Of a stretch of 64,000 nucleotides of DNA, positions 8,390 to 17,143 are shown one piece after another; position 1 is the stretch's first letter, and each line of letters opens with the position of its first letter. The stretch is from contig NZ_JAMZDX010000002.1 of NCBI RefSeq assembly GCF_024172095.1, positions 434,001 to 498,000 on the forward strand, written 5' to 3'. This DNA is from Kitasatospora cinereorecta (lineage in GTDB: Bacteria; Actinomycetota; Actinomycetes; Streptomycetales; Streptomycetaceae). The translations under genes and the position numbers were made by a program. The notes beneath the pieces are model-generated. The model was not told where the DNA came from, did no database searches, and worked only from the letters and a program-made list of their open reading frames with translations.

Positions 8390-9337
8390 TCAGTCGTCCA
8401 CGCGCAGCTCGGAGGGGACAGCGATGACGTCCACCAGGGCCTCGCCGCGCAGCACGGTGAGGGCGAGCGGCCGGCCGATCGCGTCGGCCAGCATCAGCCG
8501 CTGGAGCTGCTGGGCGCTCTCCATCGGGCGGTCGCCGGCGGTGAGCAGCAGGTCGCCCGCGTGCAGCCCGGCGAGGGCGGCGGGCGCGCCGGGCACCACC
8601 TCGACGATCCGCAGCCCGGTCCGCCGGCCGGTCCGCTCGCGCAGCGCGGGCGGCACCGGGGTGGGCACCCCGGCCAGGCCCAGGTAGGCGCGGCGGATGC
8701 GGCCGTCGGTGAGCAGGGCGGTGATGATCCGGCGGCTGGTGGCGTTGATCGGGACGGCCAGGCCCAGACCGTTCCCGGCCACCGCGGTGGTGATGCCGAC
8801 GACCGCGCCGTCGGCGGTGGCCAGGGCGCCGCCGGAGTTGCCGGGGTTGAGCGCGGCGTCGGTCTGGATCACGTCGTCGATCACCCGGACGGCGTCGCCG
8901 GAGCGGGCCGGCAGCGAGCGGCCGAGCGCGCTGACCACGCCCGCGGTGACACTCCCGGCCAGCCCGAGCGGATTGCCGACCGCGACCACCAGACGGCCCA
9001 CCCGCAGGTCGGTCGCCTCGCCGAGGCGGACCGGCGAGGGCGTCGCCCCGTCGGCGCGCAGCACCGCCAGGTCGGAGAGCGGATCGGTGCCGATGGTGTG
9101 GAACGGCACGGTGGAGCCGTCGGCGAAGGCCAGCGTCCCGGCGTCGGCGTGCCCGACCACATGGGCGTTGGTGAGCAGGAAGCCGTCCTCGGTGAAGACC
9201 ACCGCGGAGCCGAGCCCGGTGGTGAACCAGCCGCCCCGGCCGCGCCGGCCCACCTGCAGCGCGGCCACCCGGGGCGTCAGGTGCTCCGCGACGGCGGTGA
9301 CGATCCGGGAGTACGCGTCCTCCAGCGGTTCGGACAT
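8390..9337 (-). CDS. HtrA/DegP-like serine protease with PDZ domain
   Basis: A 315-residue S1C protease. The trypsin-like domain (about 20-200) contains the full triad: His in TNAHVVG, Asp in DPLSDLAVL, Ser in LNPGNSGGAL. A PDZ domain follows (about 225-310; RIVEVVPGAPAALAGLHAGD). Unlike most streptomycete HtrA proteins it has no transmembrane segment or signal peptide, so it appears cytoplasmic unless a far-upstream start was missed. I chose ATG at 9337; a GTG two codons earlier (9343) is equally possible. The gene is divergent from the APC permease. Confidence 0.88.
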   Translation of the reverse strand: MSEPLEDAYSRIVTAVAEHLTPRVAALQVGRRGRGGWFTTGLGSAVVFTEDGFLLTNAHVVGHADAGTLAFADGSTVPFHTIGTDPLSDLAVLRADGATPSPVRLGEATDLRVGRLVVAVGNPLGLAGSVTAGVVSALGRSLPARSGDAVRVIDDVIQTDAALNPGNSGGALATADGAVVGITTAVAGNGLGLAVPINATSRRIITALLTDGRIRRAYLGLAGVPTPVPPALRERTGRRTGLRIVEVVPGAPAALAGLHAGDLLLTAGDRPMESAQQLQRLMLADAIGRPLALTVLRGEALVDVIAVPSELRVDD

Positions 9338-9492
9338 GTCCACCAGAACAACAGCGGCGTCACAGGGCTTCCGTACGGCCGAACGTGGCGGGACACTCGA
9401 ATGCCCCGGATCGTCCGGGCGCGCTCCGGCGGGCCCTCAGCGTAATCTGAAGGCCGTTGCCCCGGTTGATCATGCGGAAGGGGGTGGGCCCG

Positions 9493-11061
9493 GTGTCGAC
9501 CTCCCCCGGCCAACCGGATCTCTCCAAGTCGATGTCCACGCAGGGTTCCGGTGCCGGCGAGAAGGGCCTGAAGACCGACGCGCTCGGCCTGGTCTCCTCG
9601 GTCGCCATCGGTCTGGCCTCCACCGCCCCCGCGTACAGCCTGGCCGCCACCCTCGGCATCATCGTGGTCGGGGTCGGCCTGCAGGCGCCGATCGTCACCA
9701 TCCTGGCGTTCATCCCGATGCTGCTGATCGCGTACGCGTACAAGGAGCTGAACGCCGCCGACCCGGACTGCGGCACCACCTTCACCTGGGGCGCCAGGGC
9801 GTTCGGCCCGCGTACCGGCTGGATGGGCGGCTGGGGCATCATCGTCGCCGACATCATCGTGATGGCGAACCTGGCGCAGATCGCCGGCGTGTACGGCTTC
9901 CGGCTGTTCGGCCTGGACTCGCTCGCCGACAGCACCACCTGGACCACCGTGGCCGGCGTGGTGTGGATCGTTGTCATGACGCTGATCTGCTACATCGGCA
10001 TCGAGATCTCGGCGGCCATGCAGCGCTGGCTGCTCTGCCTCGAGGTGGTGATGCTGGTGCTCCTCTCGATCACGGCGCTGGTCAAGGCGTACGGCGACCA
10101 CCCGCCGGCGACCGCGATCCACATCAGCTGGTCCTGGTTCAACCCGTTCAACGTGCCCTCGGCGAGCGCCTTCACCGCCGGCATGCTCGCCGCGGTCTTC
10201 ATCTACTGGGGCTGGGACACCGCCGTCTCGGTCAACGAGGAGACCGCCGACTCGCACCGCACCCCCGGGCGCGCGGCGGTCATCTCCACCGTGCTGCTGC
10301 TGGCCATCTACGCGCTGGTCTCCACCTCGGCGCAGGCGTTCGCCGGCATCGGCACCGAGGGCATCGGGCTCGGCAACCCGGACAACTCCGGCGACGTGCT
10401 CTCCGGCCTCGGCGACGCGGTGTTCGGCGTCGGCGGGTTCGGCGGCTTCCTCAGCAAGCTGCTGATCCTGATGGTGCTGACCTCGGCCGCCGCCTCCACC
10501 CAGACCACCATCCTGCCGACCGCCCGGACCGCCTTCTCGATGGCCACCCACAAGGCCATCCCCAGCCACTTCGCCCGGGTGCACCCGCGCCACCTCACCC
10601 CGACCTGGTCGACCCTCGGCATGGGCCTCGCCTCGATCGCCTTCTACGTGCTGCTCACCGCGATCAGCGGCAACGTGCTGGCCGACTCGATCGCCTCGGT
10701 CGGCCTCGGCATCGCCTTCTACTACGGCCTGACCGGCTTCGCCTGCGTCTGGTACTACCGGCGGGTGCTGACCCGCAGCGCCCGGGACTTCGTCTTCAAG
10801 GGCCTGCTGCCGCTGCTCGGCGGTCTGATGCTGCTCTACTTCTTCGTCTACGGCGCCTTCGACGTGTACGCCGCCCCGGACTACGGCTCCACCTCGATCG
10901 ACCTGCCGATCTTCGGGGAGACCGGCGGCGTGACCGTGATCGGCATCGGCGCGCTGGTGCTCGGCGCGGTGCTGATGCTGATCCAGTGGGCGGTGCAGGG
11001 CTCCTGGTTCCGCCGCCCCGACGTCCCCACCGGCCCGGCGGACCCGGCCGAGGCCCCCTAG
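9493..11061 (+). CDS. APC-superfamily amino acid permease
   Basis: A 522-residue polytopic membrane protein with about 12 helices. The APC N-terminal signature is [20 protein letters not shown] followed by [11 protein letters not shown]. Further family features are [20 protein letters not shown] and [20 protein letters not shown] near helix 6. It is likely a proton- or amine-coupled importer of an amino acid or polyamine; the substrate is not evident. The GTG at 9493 has AGGGGG nine bases upstream, and an in-frame ATG at 9472 is the alternative. Its TAG stop shares the bases CTAG (11058-11061) with the stop of the convergent 2H-phosphoesterase gene, so no terminator separates them. Confidence 0.88.
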   Translation: MSTSPGQPDLSKSMSTQGSGAGEKGLKTDALGLVSSVAIGLASTAPAYSLAATLGIIVVGVGLQAPIVTILAFIPMLLIAYAYKELNAADPDCGTTFTWGARAFGPRTGWMGGWGIIVADIIVMANLAQIAGVYGFRLFGLDSLADSTTWTTVAGVVWIVVMTLICYIGIEISAAMQRWLLCLEVVMLVLLSITALVKAYGDHPPATAIHISWSWFNPFNVPSASAFTAGMLAAVFIYWGWDTAVSVNEETADSHRTPGRAAVISTVLLLAIYALVSTSAQAFAGIGTEGIGLGNPDNSGDVLSGLGDAVFGVGGFGGFLSKLLILMVLTSAAASTQTTILPTARTAFSMATHKAIPSHFARVHPRHLTPTWSTLGMGLASIAFYVLLTAISGNVLADSIASVGLGIAFYYGLTGFACVWYYRRVLTRSARDFVFKGLLPLLGGLMLLYFFVYGAFDVYAAPDYGSTSIDLPIFGETGGVTVIGIGALVLGAVLMLIQWAVQGSWFRRPDVPTGPADPAEAP

Positions 11062-11630
11062 GGATCGCTCGGGCGCACAGTGCCGGTGCCGAGTGCCGCG
11101 GTGGCGCGGGGTTGCATCGGGCCGTCGGCGCGGCGGGAGAGAAGTACCAGTTCCTCGACCCGGGCGGTGCGGCTGCCGAGGCGGGCGGCGCACTCGGCGG
11201 CAAGGTCCCGGGGGCGCAAGGAGCGGCCGAGGGACAGGTGCGGGGTGAAGGTCTCGCGGTGGCCGCGGCAGCCGGGGAAGCGTTCGACCAGGGCCCGGTG
11301 GAGTGCCGTCCACGGGGCGGCGCCGCCGGCCGCCGGGTCCAGCCAGACGGTGGCGTACGCGCGGTGCCGGAACCAGCGCACCCCGGCCAGCCGGGCGGTG
11401 AACGGCGGGATGCCGGCCAGCGCGGCGGCCAGCGGTGCGGCCGCCCGTTCGAAGGACTCCTCGGGTACGAAGCCGAACAGCACGTTCACATGCGGTGGCC
11501 AGCGGCGGATCTGCGGGTCGTGCTCCCAGCGGATGTCCTGGATCGGCGGCCACAGCTCCGGGGGCGGGAGCCAGGCCAGCGCGGTGCGCGGCGTCGGCGC
11601 CTCGGTGAGCACTCCCGGATCCGTCTCCAC
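11058..11630 (-). CDS. 2'-5' RNA ligase / 2H phosphoesterase family protein
   Basis: A 190-residue protein with the two defining tetrapeptides of the 2H phosphoesterase superfamily: HVNV (in [11 protein letters not shown]) and HLSL (in FTPHLSLGR), each supplying a catalytic histidine. Such proteins open 2',3'-cyclic phosphates or ligate RNA ends; bacterial substrates are mostly unknown. The start is uncertain. I chose GTG at 11630 because it gives a product of normal length (about 180-190 residues); reading continues open upstream without similarity. It is convergent with the APC gene, with overlapping stop codons. Confidence 0.8.
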   Translation of the reverse strand: METDPGVLTEAPTPRTALAWLPPPELWPPIQDIRWEHDPQIRRWPPHVNVLFGFVPEESFERAAAPLAAALAGIPPFTARLAGVRWFRHRAYATVWLDPAAGGAAPWTALHRALVERFPGCRGHRETFTPHLSLGRSLRPRDLAAECAARLGSRTARVEELVLLSRRADGPMQPRATAALGTGTVRPSDP

Positions 11631-11715
11631 ACCGCCATGATGGCCCCGGCCCGCCGTACCGGCCGGTAGCCTGGCGGCCACCCGCAGAAGCGAGCGAGCG
11701 AGGAGAGCCGTCAGC

Positions 11716-12243
11716 ATGGCCGAAGCACTGATCATCGGCGTCGGGGGCCTGGAGCCCGAGGTGGACCCGACGGCGTTCGTCGCGCCGACCGCGGTGGTGG
11801 TGGGCGCGGTCCGGCTGGGCCCGCGGGCGAGCGTCTGGTACCAGGCGGTGCTGCGCGGCGACGCCGAGACGATCGCGATCGGCGCCGACTCCAACATCCA
11901 GGACAACTGCACCGTGCATGCCGACCCGACCTTCCCGGTGCGGGTCGGCGAGCGGGTGACGGTCGGTCACAACGCGGTGCTGCACGGCTGCACGGTCGAG
12001 GACGACGTGCTGGTCGGGATGGGCGCCCGGGTGCTCAACGGCGCCCGGATCGGCACCGGTTCGCTGATCGCGGCGGGCGCGGTGGTGCCGCAGGGCACCG
12101 AGGTGCCGCCCGGTTCGCTGGTGGCGGGTGTGCCGGCCAAGGTGAAGCGGCCGCTCACCGACGAGGAGCGGCTCGCCGTCAAGGCCAACGCGGACGGCTA
12201 CCTGCTGCTGGCCGAGGCGCACGCCGCGATCCCGCGTTCCTGA
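11716..12243 (+). CDS. gamma-class carbonic anhydrase family (left-handed beta-helix)
   Basis: A 175-residue hexapeptide-repeat protein. Repeats such as [20 protein letters not shown] and [20 protein letters not shown] form a left-handed beta-helix. Zinc-ligand histidines are visible in the family positions: [22 protein letters not shown] (His-x4-His). The arginine and glutamine/aspartate motifs WYQAVLRGD and NIQDNC match gamma carbonic anhydrases and the related YrdA/PaaY group. The likely reaction is CO2 hydration, though many homologues show weak activity. The ATG at 11716 follows GAGGAG. Confidence 0.9.
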   Translation: MAEALIIGVGGLEPEVDPTAFVAPTAVVVGAVRLGPRASVWYQAVLRGDAETIAIGADSNIQDNCTVHADPTFPVRVGERVTVGHNAVLHGCTVEDDVLVGMGARVLNGARIGTGSLIAAGAVVPQGTEVPPGSLVAGVPAKVKRPLTDEERLAVKANADGYLLLAEAHAAIPRS

Positions 12244-12249
12244 CCGTGC

Positions 12250-12294
12250 GGCGGGTGCGGTGGCCGGCCGTGACGACCGGCCACCGCACCCGCC
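12250..12294. terminator. bidirectional terminator, 18-bp perfect stem
   Basis: The arm 12250-12267 (GGCGGGTGCGGTGGCCGG) pairs perfectly with 12277-12294 around a nine-base loop. It is centred between the convergent carbonic anhydrase and TAP-peptidase genes. Confidence 0.9.
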
Positions 12295-12309
12295 AAGGCC
12301 GCCGGTCCG

Positions 12310-13920
12310 TCAGGAGGCCGGCACCGGGAAGGGATCCGCGTCCGGCGTGAGCAGCTGGCCGGCGGCCGGTACCGCCTGGTCCACCAGGTAGGAGGTGACC
12401 AGGGCGTTCAGTGCGGCGCTCCGGCCGACCGCGCAGTGCTCGATCATGTCCACGGTGACCAGGACGGCGCTGCCCAGCTCGCGCTGCATGCTCTGGGCGA
12501 ACCGGTACTGGGTGGCCGGGTCGAAGGTGTTGCCGATGACCATCAGCGGGTGGGCGGTCCGCCGGTTCCACGGCCCGGTGTAGCGCTCGACCTCCCAGGT
12601 CTTCGCCGGCCAGGTCGCGCACGGCGGGGCGTCGAAGGCCTGGTAGCGGCCGAAGGTCGGCGCCTCGCGCTCCCACGCGCGGGCGATCAGCGGGAACAGC
12701 TGCGGCGCCGGCGGGTAGGGCTTGTCCAGGCAGTTGACGCCGTAGTAGGAGTCGTCGCTGGTGTACGGGGTGTCCGCCGGGGCCTCGCGCAGTGCGGCCG
12801 GTGCGGCCACCGCCAGCGCGGACGCCTCCTGCACCGGCGGCCGGTCGGCCCGGGAGCCGAGGGCGGGCTGCGGTGCGACCACCTGGTACAGCGCCTGCAT
12901 CGAGCGGGCCAGCGGGGCCTGGCGGCTCTGCGCGTACAGGGCGTTGGCGACCTGGCTGGTGAAGGTGGACAGGGTCACCGCGGAGCCGTCCGGCAGGGTG
13001 ACCGGGCCGGTGCGCAGCCGGTCGCGGACCAGGTCGAACTTGGCCCGGGTGTCGCCGTCTCCGAAGGCGCAGCGCGGGGCGCCGACCGCCTGGCAGCGCC
13101 TCAGGTACTCGGCCAGCGAGACCTCGAAGCCGCCAGCGGCGCGCCGGCGGTCGTACTCCAGGCCGTCGGCGAGGCGCAGTTGCGGGTCGACGTTCCCGTC
13201 GACGATCAGCGCCCGCACCTTGTCCGGGTACAGGTTGGCGTAGGTGGCGCCGATCAGGGTGCCGTACGAGAAGCCGGCGAAGGTGAGCTGCTTGTCGCCG
13301 ACGGCCTGGCGCATCCGGTCCAGGTCGCGGACCACGTTGAGGGTGGACATGTGCGGCAGCAGGGCGCCGGCGTTGCGGGCGCAGGCGGCGGAGTAGTCCC
13401 GGTCGGCCGCCAGGGTGGTGTCGATCTCGGCCCCGGTGACCGGGACGCCGGTGATCCGGCCGAGGACGGCTTCGGCGTCCTCGTCGGTGGTGAAGCAGCG
13501 CAGCGGGTTGCTGCGGGCGACGCCGCGCGGGTCGAAGCCGACCAGGTCGAAGTGGTCGCTCACGCGCTTCTCGAACCGGGTGGTGGTGGCCCACAGGTAG
13601 CCGCTGCCGCCCGGGCCGCCGGGGTTGAGGAAGAGCGAGCCGATCCGCTCCGCCGGGTTGCCGGCGCGGCGGCGCATCATCGCGATGCCGATCTTCTCGC
13701 CGTCGGGCCTGGCGTAGTCGAGCGGGACGGGGTAGACGGCGCAGTCGTAGCCGCCCGGGTCGGGCCGGGTCGGGTCGGGGTTGCACGGGGTCCAGACGAC
13801 CGGATCGACTCTCTTCTCCGGTGCTGCCGGGGCGGCCGTCGCGGCCTGGGCCGTTCCGGCGAGCAGGGCGAGGGCGCCGGTCAGGGCGAGCGCAAGGGTG
13901 GGTATGCGGAGCCGTGGCAA
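12310..13920 (-). CDS. secreted TAP-type alpha/beta hydrolase (tripeptidyl aminopeptidase/Slp family)
   Basis: A 536-residue exported serine hydrolase. The signal peptide is about residues 1-29 (hydrophobic core LALALTGALALLAG, then AQAATAAPA). The alpha/beta fold includes the oxyanion motif LNPGGPGGSG, the nucleophile elbow FAGFSYGTLIG (Ser), the acid in GNTFDPATQY and the histidine in MIEHCAV. The C-terminal TAP-like segment (ALVTSYLVDQAVPAAGQLLT) places it with Streptomyces tripeptidyl aminopeptidases and SlpD/SlpE proteases that remove N-terminal tripeptides from secreted proteins. An AT-rich stretch (13985-14015) upstream probably contains its promoter. Confidence 0.9.
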   Translation of the reverse strand: MPRLRIPTLALALTGALALLAGTAQAATAAPAAPEKRVDPVVWTPCNPDPTRPDPGGYDCAVYPVPLDYARPDGEKIGIAMMRRRAGNPAERIGSLFLNPGGPGGSGYLWATTTRFEKRVSDHFDLVGFDPRGVARSNPLRCFTTDEDAEAVLGRITGVPVTGAEIDTTLAADRDYSAACARNAGALLPHMSTLNVVRDLDRMRQAVGDKQLTFAGFSYGTLIGATYANLYPDKVRALIVDGNVDPQLRLADGLEYDRRRAAGGFEVSLAEYLRRCQAVGAPRCAFGDGDTRAKFDLVRDRLRTGPVTLPDGSAVTLSTFTSQVANALYAQSRQAPLARSMQALYQVVAPQPALGSRADRPPVQEASALAVAAPAALREAPADTPYTSDDSYYGVNCLDKPYPPAPQLFPLIARAWEREAPTFGRYQAFDAPPCATWPAKTWEVERYTGPWNRRTAHPLMVIGNTFDPATQYRFAQSMQRELGSAVLVTVDMIEHCAVGRSAALNALVTSYLVDQAVPAAGQLLTPDADPFPVPAS

Positions 13921-14018
13921 GGATCCTCCTCGATCGCTGCGAGCCCGGTCAGCCTGGCAGCCGCGATGCGGGAGGGGAATACCTCGATTTGTTGATTGCT
14001 TTTCAGTTTATTTACGAG

Positions 14019-14639
14019 TCAAGGGAGTTGGACGATCGGCAGCAGGACCTCGTCCACGATGGCCTCGGCGTCCGGCTGGCCGAGCACCCCGCAGCCCATC
14101 TTGATCCGGTAGATCATCAGGGCCGGCACCACGTCGGTCACCAGCGGGGTGACCGACTCCGGCCGCACCTCGCCGCGCAGCTCGCCGCGGGCCAGCACCT
14201 CGGCGATCAGCCGGGTGGTCGGCTCGACCACCCGGGCCACGACGATCTCCAGGAACGCGTGCGCGCGCTGGTGGTCCAGCTCGTTCATGATCGCGCGGAC
14301 CGCCGCGCCGGTCTCCGAGAACATCGCGGTGCGCATCCGGGTGACCAGCTCGATCAGGTCGCCGCGCAGGCTGCCGGTGTCCGGGGCGGTCCTGGCCGGC
14401 GGCAGGCAGGCCCGCAGGGCGTCCATCACCAGCGCCTCCTTGGAGGGCCAGCGGCGGTAGAGGGCGGCCTTCCCGGTCTGGGCGCAGGCCGCGACGCCCT
14501 CCATGGTCAGCCGGGCGTAGCCGACGGTGGTCAGCTGGTGGAGCGTGGCCTCGAAGATGGCGCTCTCCAGCGCCTCGCCGCGGCGGCGGAGCGGGACGGC
14601 GGCGGCCTCTCCGCGGGCGGCTGGGGATTCGGGGTACAT
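14019..14639 (-). CDS. TetR-family repressor of the adjacent DHA2 exporter
   Basis: A 206-residue TetR regulator. The N-terminal helix-turn-helix is near residues 22-70 (ESAIFEATLHQL, GYARLTMEGVAACAQTGKAA, LYRRWPSKEALV). The C-terminal ligand domain ends in VVPALMIYRIKMGCG and DEVLLPIVQLP. It is divergent from a DHA2 exporter with only 132 bp between the starts, and that space holds several GAAC/GTTC inverted repeats. The standard reading is ligand-relieved repression of the exporter and of itself. The ligand is unknown. Confidence 0.9.
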   Translation of the reverse strand: MYPESPAARGEAAAVPLRRRGEALESAIFEATLHQLTTVGYARLTMEGVAACAQTGKAALYRRWPSKEALVMDALRACLPPARTAPDTGSLRGDLIELVTRMRTAMFSETGAAVRAIMNELDHQRAHAFLEIVVARVVEPTTRLIAEVLARGELRGEVRPESVTPLVTDVVPALMIYRIKMGCGVLGQPDAEAIVDEVLLPIVQLP

Positions 14640-14685
14640 GGCTGCGCACCTTCTCCACGACCCGAGAATGTCCGTTCCGTCCGTA

Positions 14686-14703
14686 ATGAACGGTTGTGTT
14701 CAT
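14686..14703. promoter_or_regulatory. inverted repeat, candidate TetR operator
   Basis: ATGAAC (14686-14691) and GTTCAT (14698-14703) form a dyad with a six-base spacer. It sits 47 bp from the TetR start in the divergent TetR/MFS promoter region. Confidence 0.55.
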
Positions 14704-14729
14704 AATTTTCCGGGTCTAGTGTCGATCGT

Positions 14730-14749
14730 AGTGAACGAAGCCGTTCTCT
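14730..14749. promoter_or_regulatory. second inverted repeat, candidate TetR operator near MFS start
   Basis: AGTGAACG (14730-14737) and CGTTCTCT (14742-14749) match in seven of eight pairs around AAGC. It lies 22 bp before the exporter ATG and shares the GAAC/GTTC half-site with the dyad at 14686-14703. Confidence 0.5.
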
Positions 14750-14771
14750 CCTAGTCCTTCGGGGGACCGCC

Positions 14772-16397
14772 ATGGCAAGCTCACCCGCCCTGGCCAAAGC
14801 TCCTCCCGCGCCCGCCCGACGCGGACAGCATCCAGGGATAGCCCTCACCGTCATCGCCGCGACCCAGCTGATGGTGGTGCTCGACATCACCATCGTGAAC
14901 ATCGCCCTGCCGCACATCCAACAGGCACTGAACTTCTCCACCACCGGCCTGTCCTGGGTGATCAACGCCTACACGCTGACCTTCGGCGGCCTGCTGCTGC
15001 TCGGTGGACGGATGGGCGACATCCTCGGCCGGCGCAGGGTGTTCATCGTCGGCGTCCTGCTCTTCAGCTTCGCCTCGCTGCTCGGCGGCGTCGCCACCTC
15101 CTCCTGGTGGCTGCTGGCCGCCCGCTCGCTGCAGGGCGTCGGCGGCGCCATCGCCTCGCCCACCGCCCTGGCGCTCATCGCCACCAACTTCAAGGAGGGA
15201 CCCGAGCGCAACCGCGCCTTCGGCGTCTTCTCCGCGGTCGCCGGAGCCGGCGGCGCCATCGGCCTGCTGGCCGGCGGCATGCTGACTTCCTGGCTGTCCT
15301 GGCGGTGGGTGTTCTTCGTCAACGTGCCGATCGGCATCGCGATCGCCGTACTGGCGCCGCTGTACATCAACGAGTCCGAGCGCCACCCCGGCCGCTTCGA
15401 CCTCGCCGGTGCCTTCACCGCGACCCTGGGCATGGTCTCGCTGGTCTTCGGCTTCATCCGCGCCTCCGAGCACGGCTGGAGCGACCCGCTCACCCTGGCC
15501 TCGTTCGGCGCCGCCCTCGCGCTGCTGCTGATCTTCCTGGCCAACGAGCAGCGGGTGGCCCAGCCGATCACCCCGCTGCACCTGTTCCGCAACCGGAACA
15601 GATCCGGCGCGTACGCGATGATGCTGTGTCTGGCCGCGGCGATGTTCAGCATCTTCTTCTTCATCACCCTGTTCGTGCAGGAGATCCTCGGGTTCAGCCC
15701 GCTCAAGGCCGGCTTCGCCTTCCTGCCGATCAGCCTGGCGATCATCGCGGCGGCCCAGTTCGCGGCCCGCAGCCAGTTCCGGTTCGGCCCCAAACCCTTC
15801 ATGGTGGTCGGCTCGATCCTGGTCACCGCCGGCGTCCTCTGGTCCACCCGGATCGACCTGCAGACCACGTACGCCAGCGGTGTGCTGGGCCCGACGATCC
15901 TCTTCGGCCTCGGCATGGGCTCGATCTTCGTCCCGCTGATGCTGATCGCCGTCTCCCGGGTCGCCCCGCACGAGACCGGGGCCGCCACCGGCATGCTCAA
16001 CGCCACCCAGCAGGTCGGCGGCTCGCTGGGCCTGTCCATCCTGGTCACCGTGTACGGCACGGCCAGCCGCAACGAGGCCAGCAGCCAGGTCGGCAAGTTC
16101 CTGGCGCAGGCGAGCCCCGCCGAGGCGGCCCGCTTCAAGGCCACCGGCCAGCTGCCACCGCCGTACTCCTCGGAAGTGCTGGTCCACGGCATCTCGCAGG
16201 CGTTCTACATGGGCCTGGTGTTCGCGGCGATGGCCATGGTGATCGCGCTGTTCGTGATCAAGGTCCGCAAGGAGGACCTGCCGGGGTACGAGGCGAGCGA
16301 GAAGGCCGAGAAGGCCGAGCCGGCCGAGGAGCCGGCCCCGGCCGGCGGGTCGCCACCCGCCGGGGAGGCGCCGTCCACCGGTGAGGCTGCCGCTTAG
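14772..16397 (+). CDS. MFS transporter, DHA2 (EmrB/QacA) family
   Basis: A 541-residue, 14-helix proton-driven multidrug exporter. Helix 1 has LMVVLDITIVNIALPHIQQA. Motif A is GGRMGDILGRRRVF. Motif C lies in VAGAGGAIGLLAGGMLTSWL. The cytoplasmic tail after residue 495 is Glu/Ala/Pro-rich and low in complexity (KAEKAEPAEEPAPAGG). The ATG at 14772 follows GGGGGA. Control by the divergent TetR gene is likely. It is distinct from the exporter at 5600-7141, sharing only family-level motifs. Confidence 0.92.
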   Translation: MASSPALAKAPPAPARRGQHPGIALTVIAATQLMVVLDITIVNIALPHIQQALNFSTTGLSWVINAYTLTFGGLLLLGGRMGDILGRRRVFIVGVLLFSFASLLGGVATSSWWLLAARSLQGVGGAIASPTALALIATNFKEGPERNRAFGVFSAVAGAGGAIGLLAGGMLTSWLSWRWVFFVNVPIGIAIAVLAPLYINESERHPGRFDLAGAFTATLGMVSLVFGFIRASEHGWSDPLTLASFGAALALLLIFLANEQRVAQPITPLHLFRNRNRSGAYAMMLCLAAAMFSIFFFITLFVQEILGFSPLKAGFAFLPISLAIIAAAQFAARSQFRFGPKPFMVVGSILVTAGVLWSTRIDLQTTYASGVLGPTILFGLGMGSIFVPLMLIAVSRVAPHETGAATGMLNATQQVGGSLGLSILVTVYGTASRNEASSQVGKFLAQASPAEAARFKATGQLPPPYSSEVLVHGISQAFYMGLVFAAMAMVIALFVIKVRKEDLPGYEASEKAEKAEPAEEPAPAGGSPPAGEAPSTGEAAA

Positions 16398-16421
16398 CCG
16401 TTCATCACCCGCCCCCAGGGG

Positions 16422-17066
16422 TCACGTACGGGACATCGTCACGTGCGTGACCCCGGACGGCGTGGTCACCGACTCGATCCGGAACCGGTCCTCCAGCCCG
16501 TCCAGGCCGTCCCAGAGTCGCACGCCCCGGCCGAGCACGATCGGCACCACCACCACGTGCAGCTCGTCGATCAGATCCGCCTCCAGGAAGGCCCGGACGG
16601 TGCTCGGCCCGCCCCCGATCCGTACGTCGAGCCCGCCCGCGGCCTCCCGGGCCTGCCGCAGCGCCTCCGCCGGATCCGCCTCGACGAAGTGGAAGACCGT
16701 CCCGCCCTCCATCTCCACCGACGGCCGCGGGTGGTGGGTCAGCACGAACACCGGCGTGTGGAACGGCGGGTTCGGACCCCACCAGCCGTTCCACTCGTGG
16801 TCCTGCCACGGACCGCGCTGCGGGCCGAACTTGTTCCGGCCCATGATCTCGGCGCCGATACCCGCCCGCCACGCCCCGGCCATCGCCTCGTCCACCCCGG
16901 CGGTGCCGCCCTCCTTGCCCTGCATCGCCCGGAACGTCCGGGTCAGGAAGAACCACTCGTGCAGGCGGCTGCCCGCGTGCCCGAACGGCGCCTCCGCGCT
17001 CTGTCCCTCGCCGGTACCGAAACCGTCGAGGGACACCGAGAAGTTGTGCACTCGCACCCGGGACAT
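16422..17066 (-). CDS. dihydrofolate reductase-family (RibD C-terminal-like) protein
   Basis: A 214-residue protein of the RibD C-terminal/DHFR-like family. It opens with VRVHNFSVSLDGFGTG, and other family landmarks are GAEIMGRNKFGP, VFVLTHHPRPSV, DVRIGGGPSTVRAFLEADLI and VPIVLGRGVRLWDGL. Members bind NADPH and reduce pterin- or pyrimidine-like substrates, but paralogues like this one usually have no assigned substrate. It is not the housekeeping FolA type, being longer and with a different active-site opening. The ATG is at 17066 and the SARP gene lies upstream on the same strand. Confidence 0.85.
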   Translation of the reverse strand: MSRVRVHNFSVSLDGFGTGEGQSAEAPFGHAGSRLHEWFFLTRTFRAMQGKEGGTAGVDEAMAGAWRAGIGAEIMGRNKFGPQRGPWQDHEWNGWWGPNPPFHTPVFVLTHHPRPSVEMEGGTVFHFVEADPAEALRQAREAAGGLDVRIGGGPSTVRAFLEADLIDELHVVVVPIVLGRGVRLWDGLDGLEDRFRIESVTTPSGVTHVTMSRT

Positions 17067-17143
17067 GACACACCCTTTCCGCCGCCGGCAACCCCGGCCT
17101 TCCTACCACCGGGGCCGCGCGGCCCGCCGCAGGCGCGCCCCGG

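Noticed and set aside
12179-13786. Long leftward frame overlapping the TAP-peptidase gene
   Set aside because: It is an Arg/Pro-rich alternative frame. The real gene has a signal peptide and catalytic motifs.
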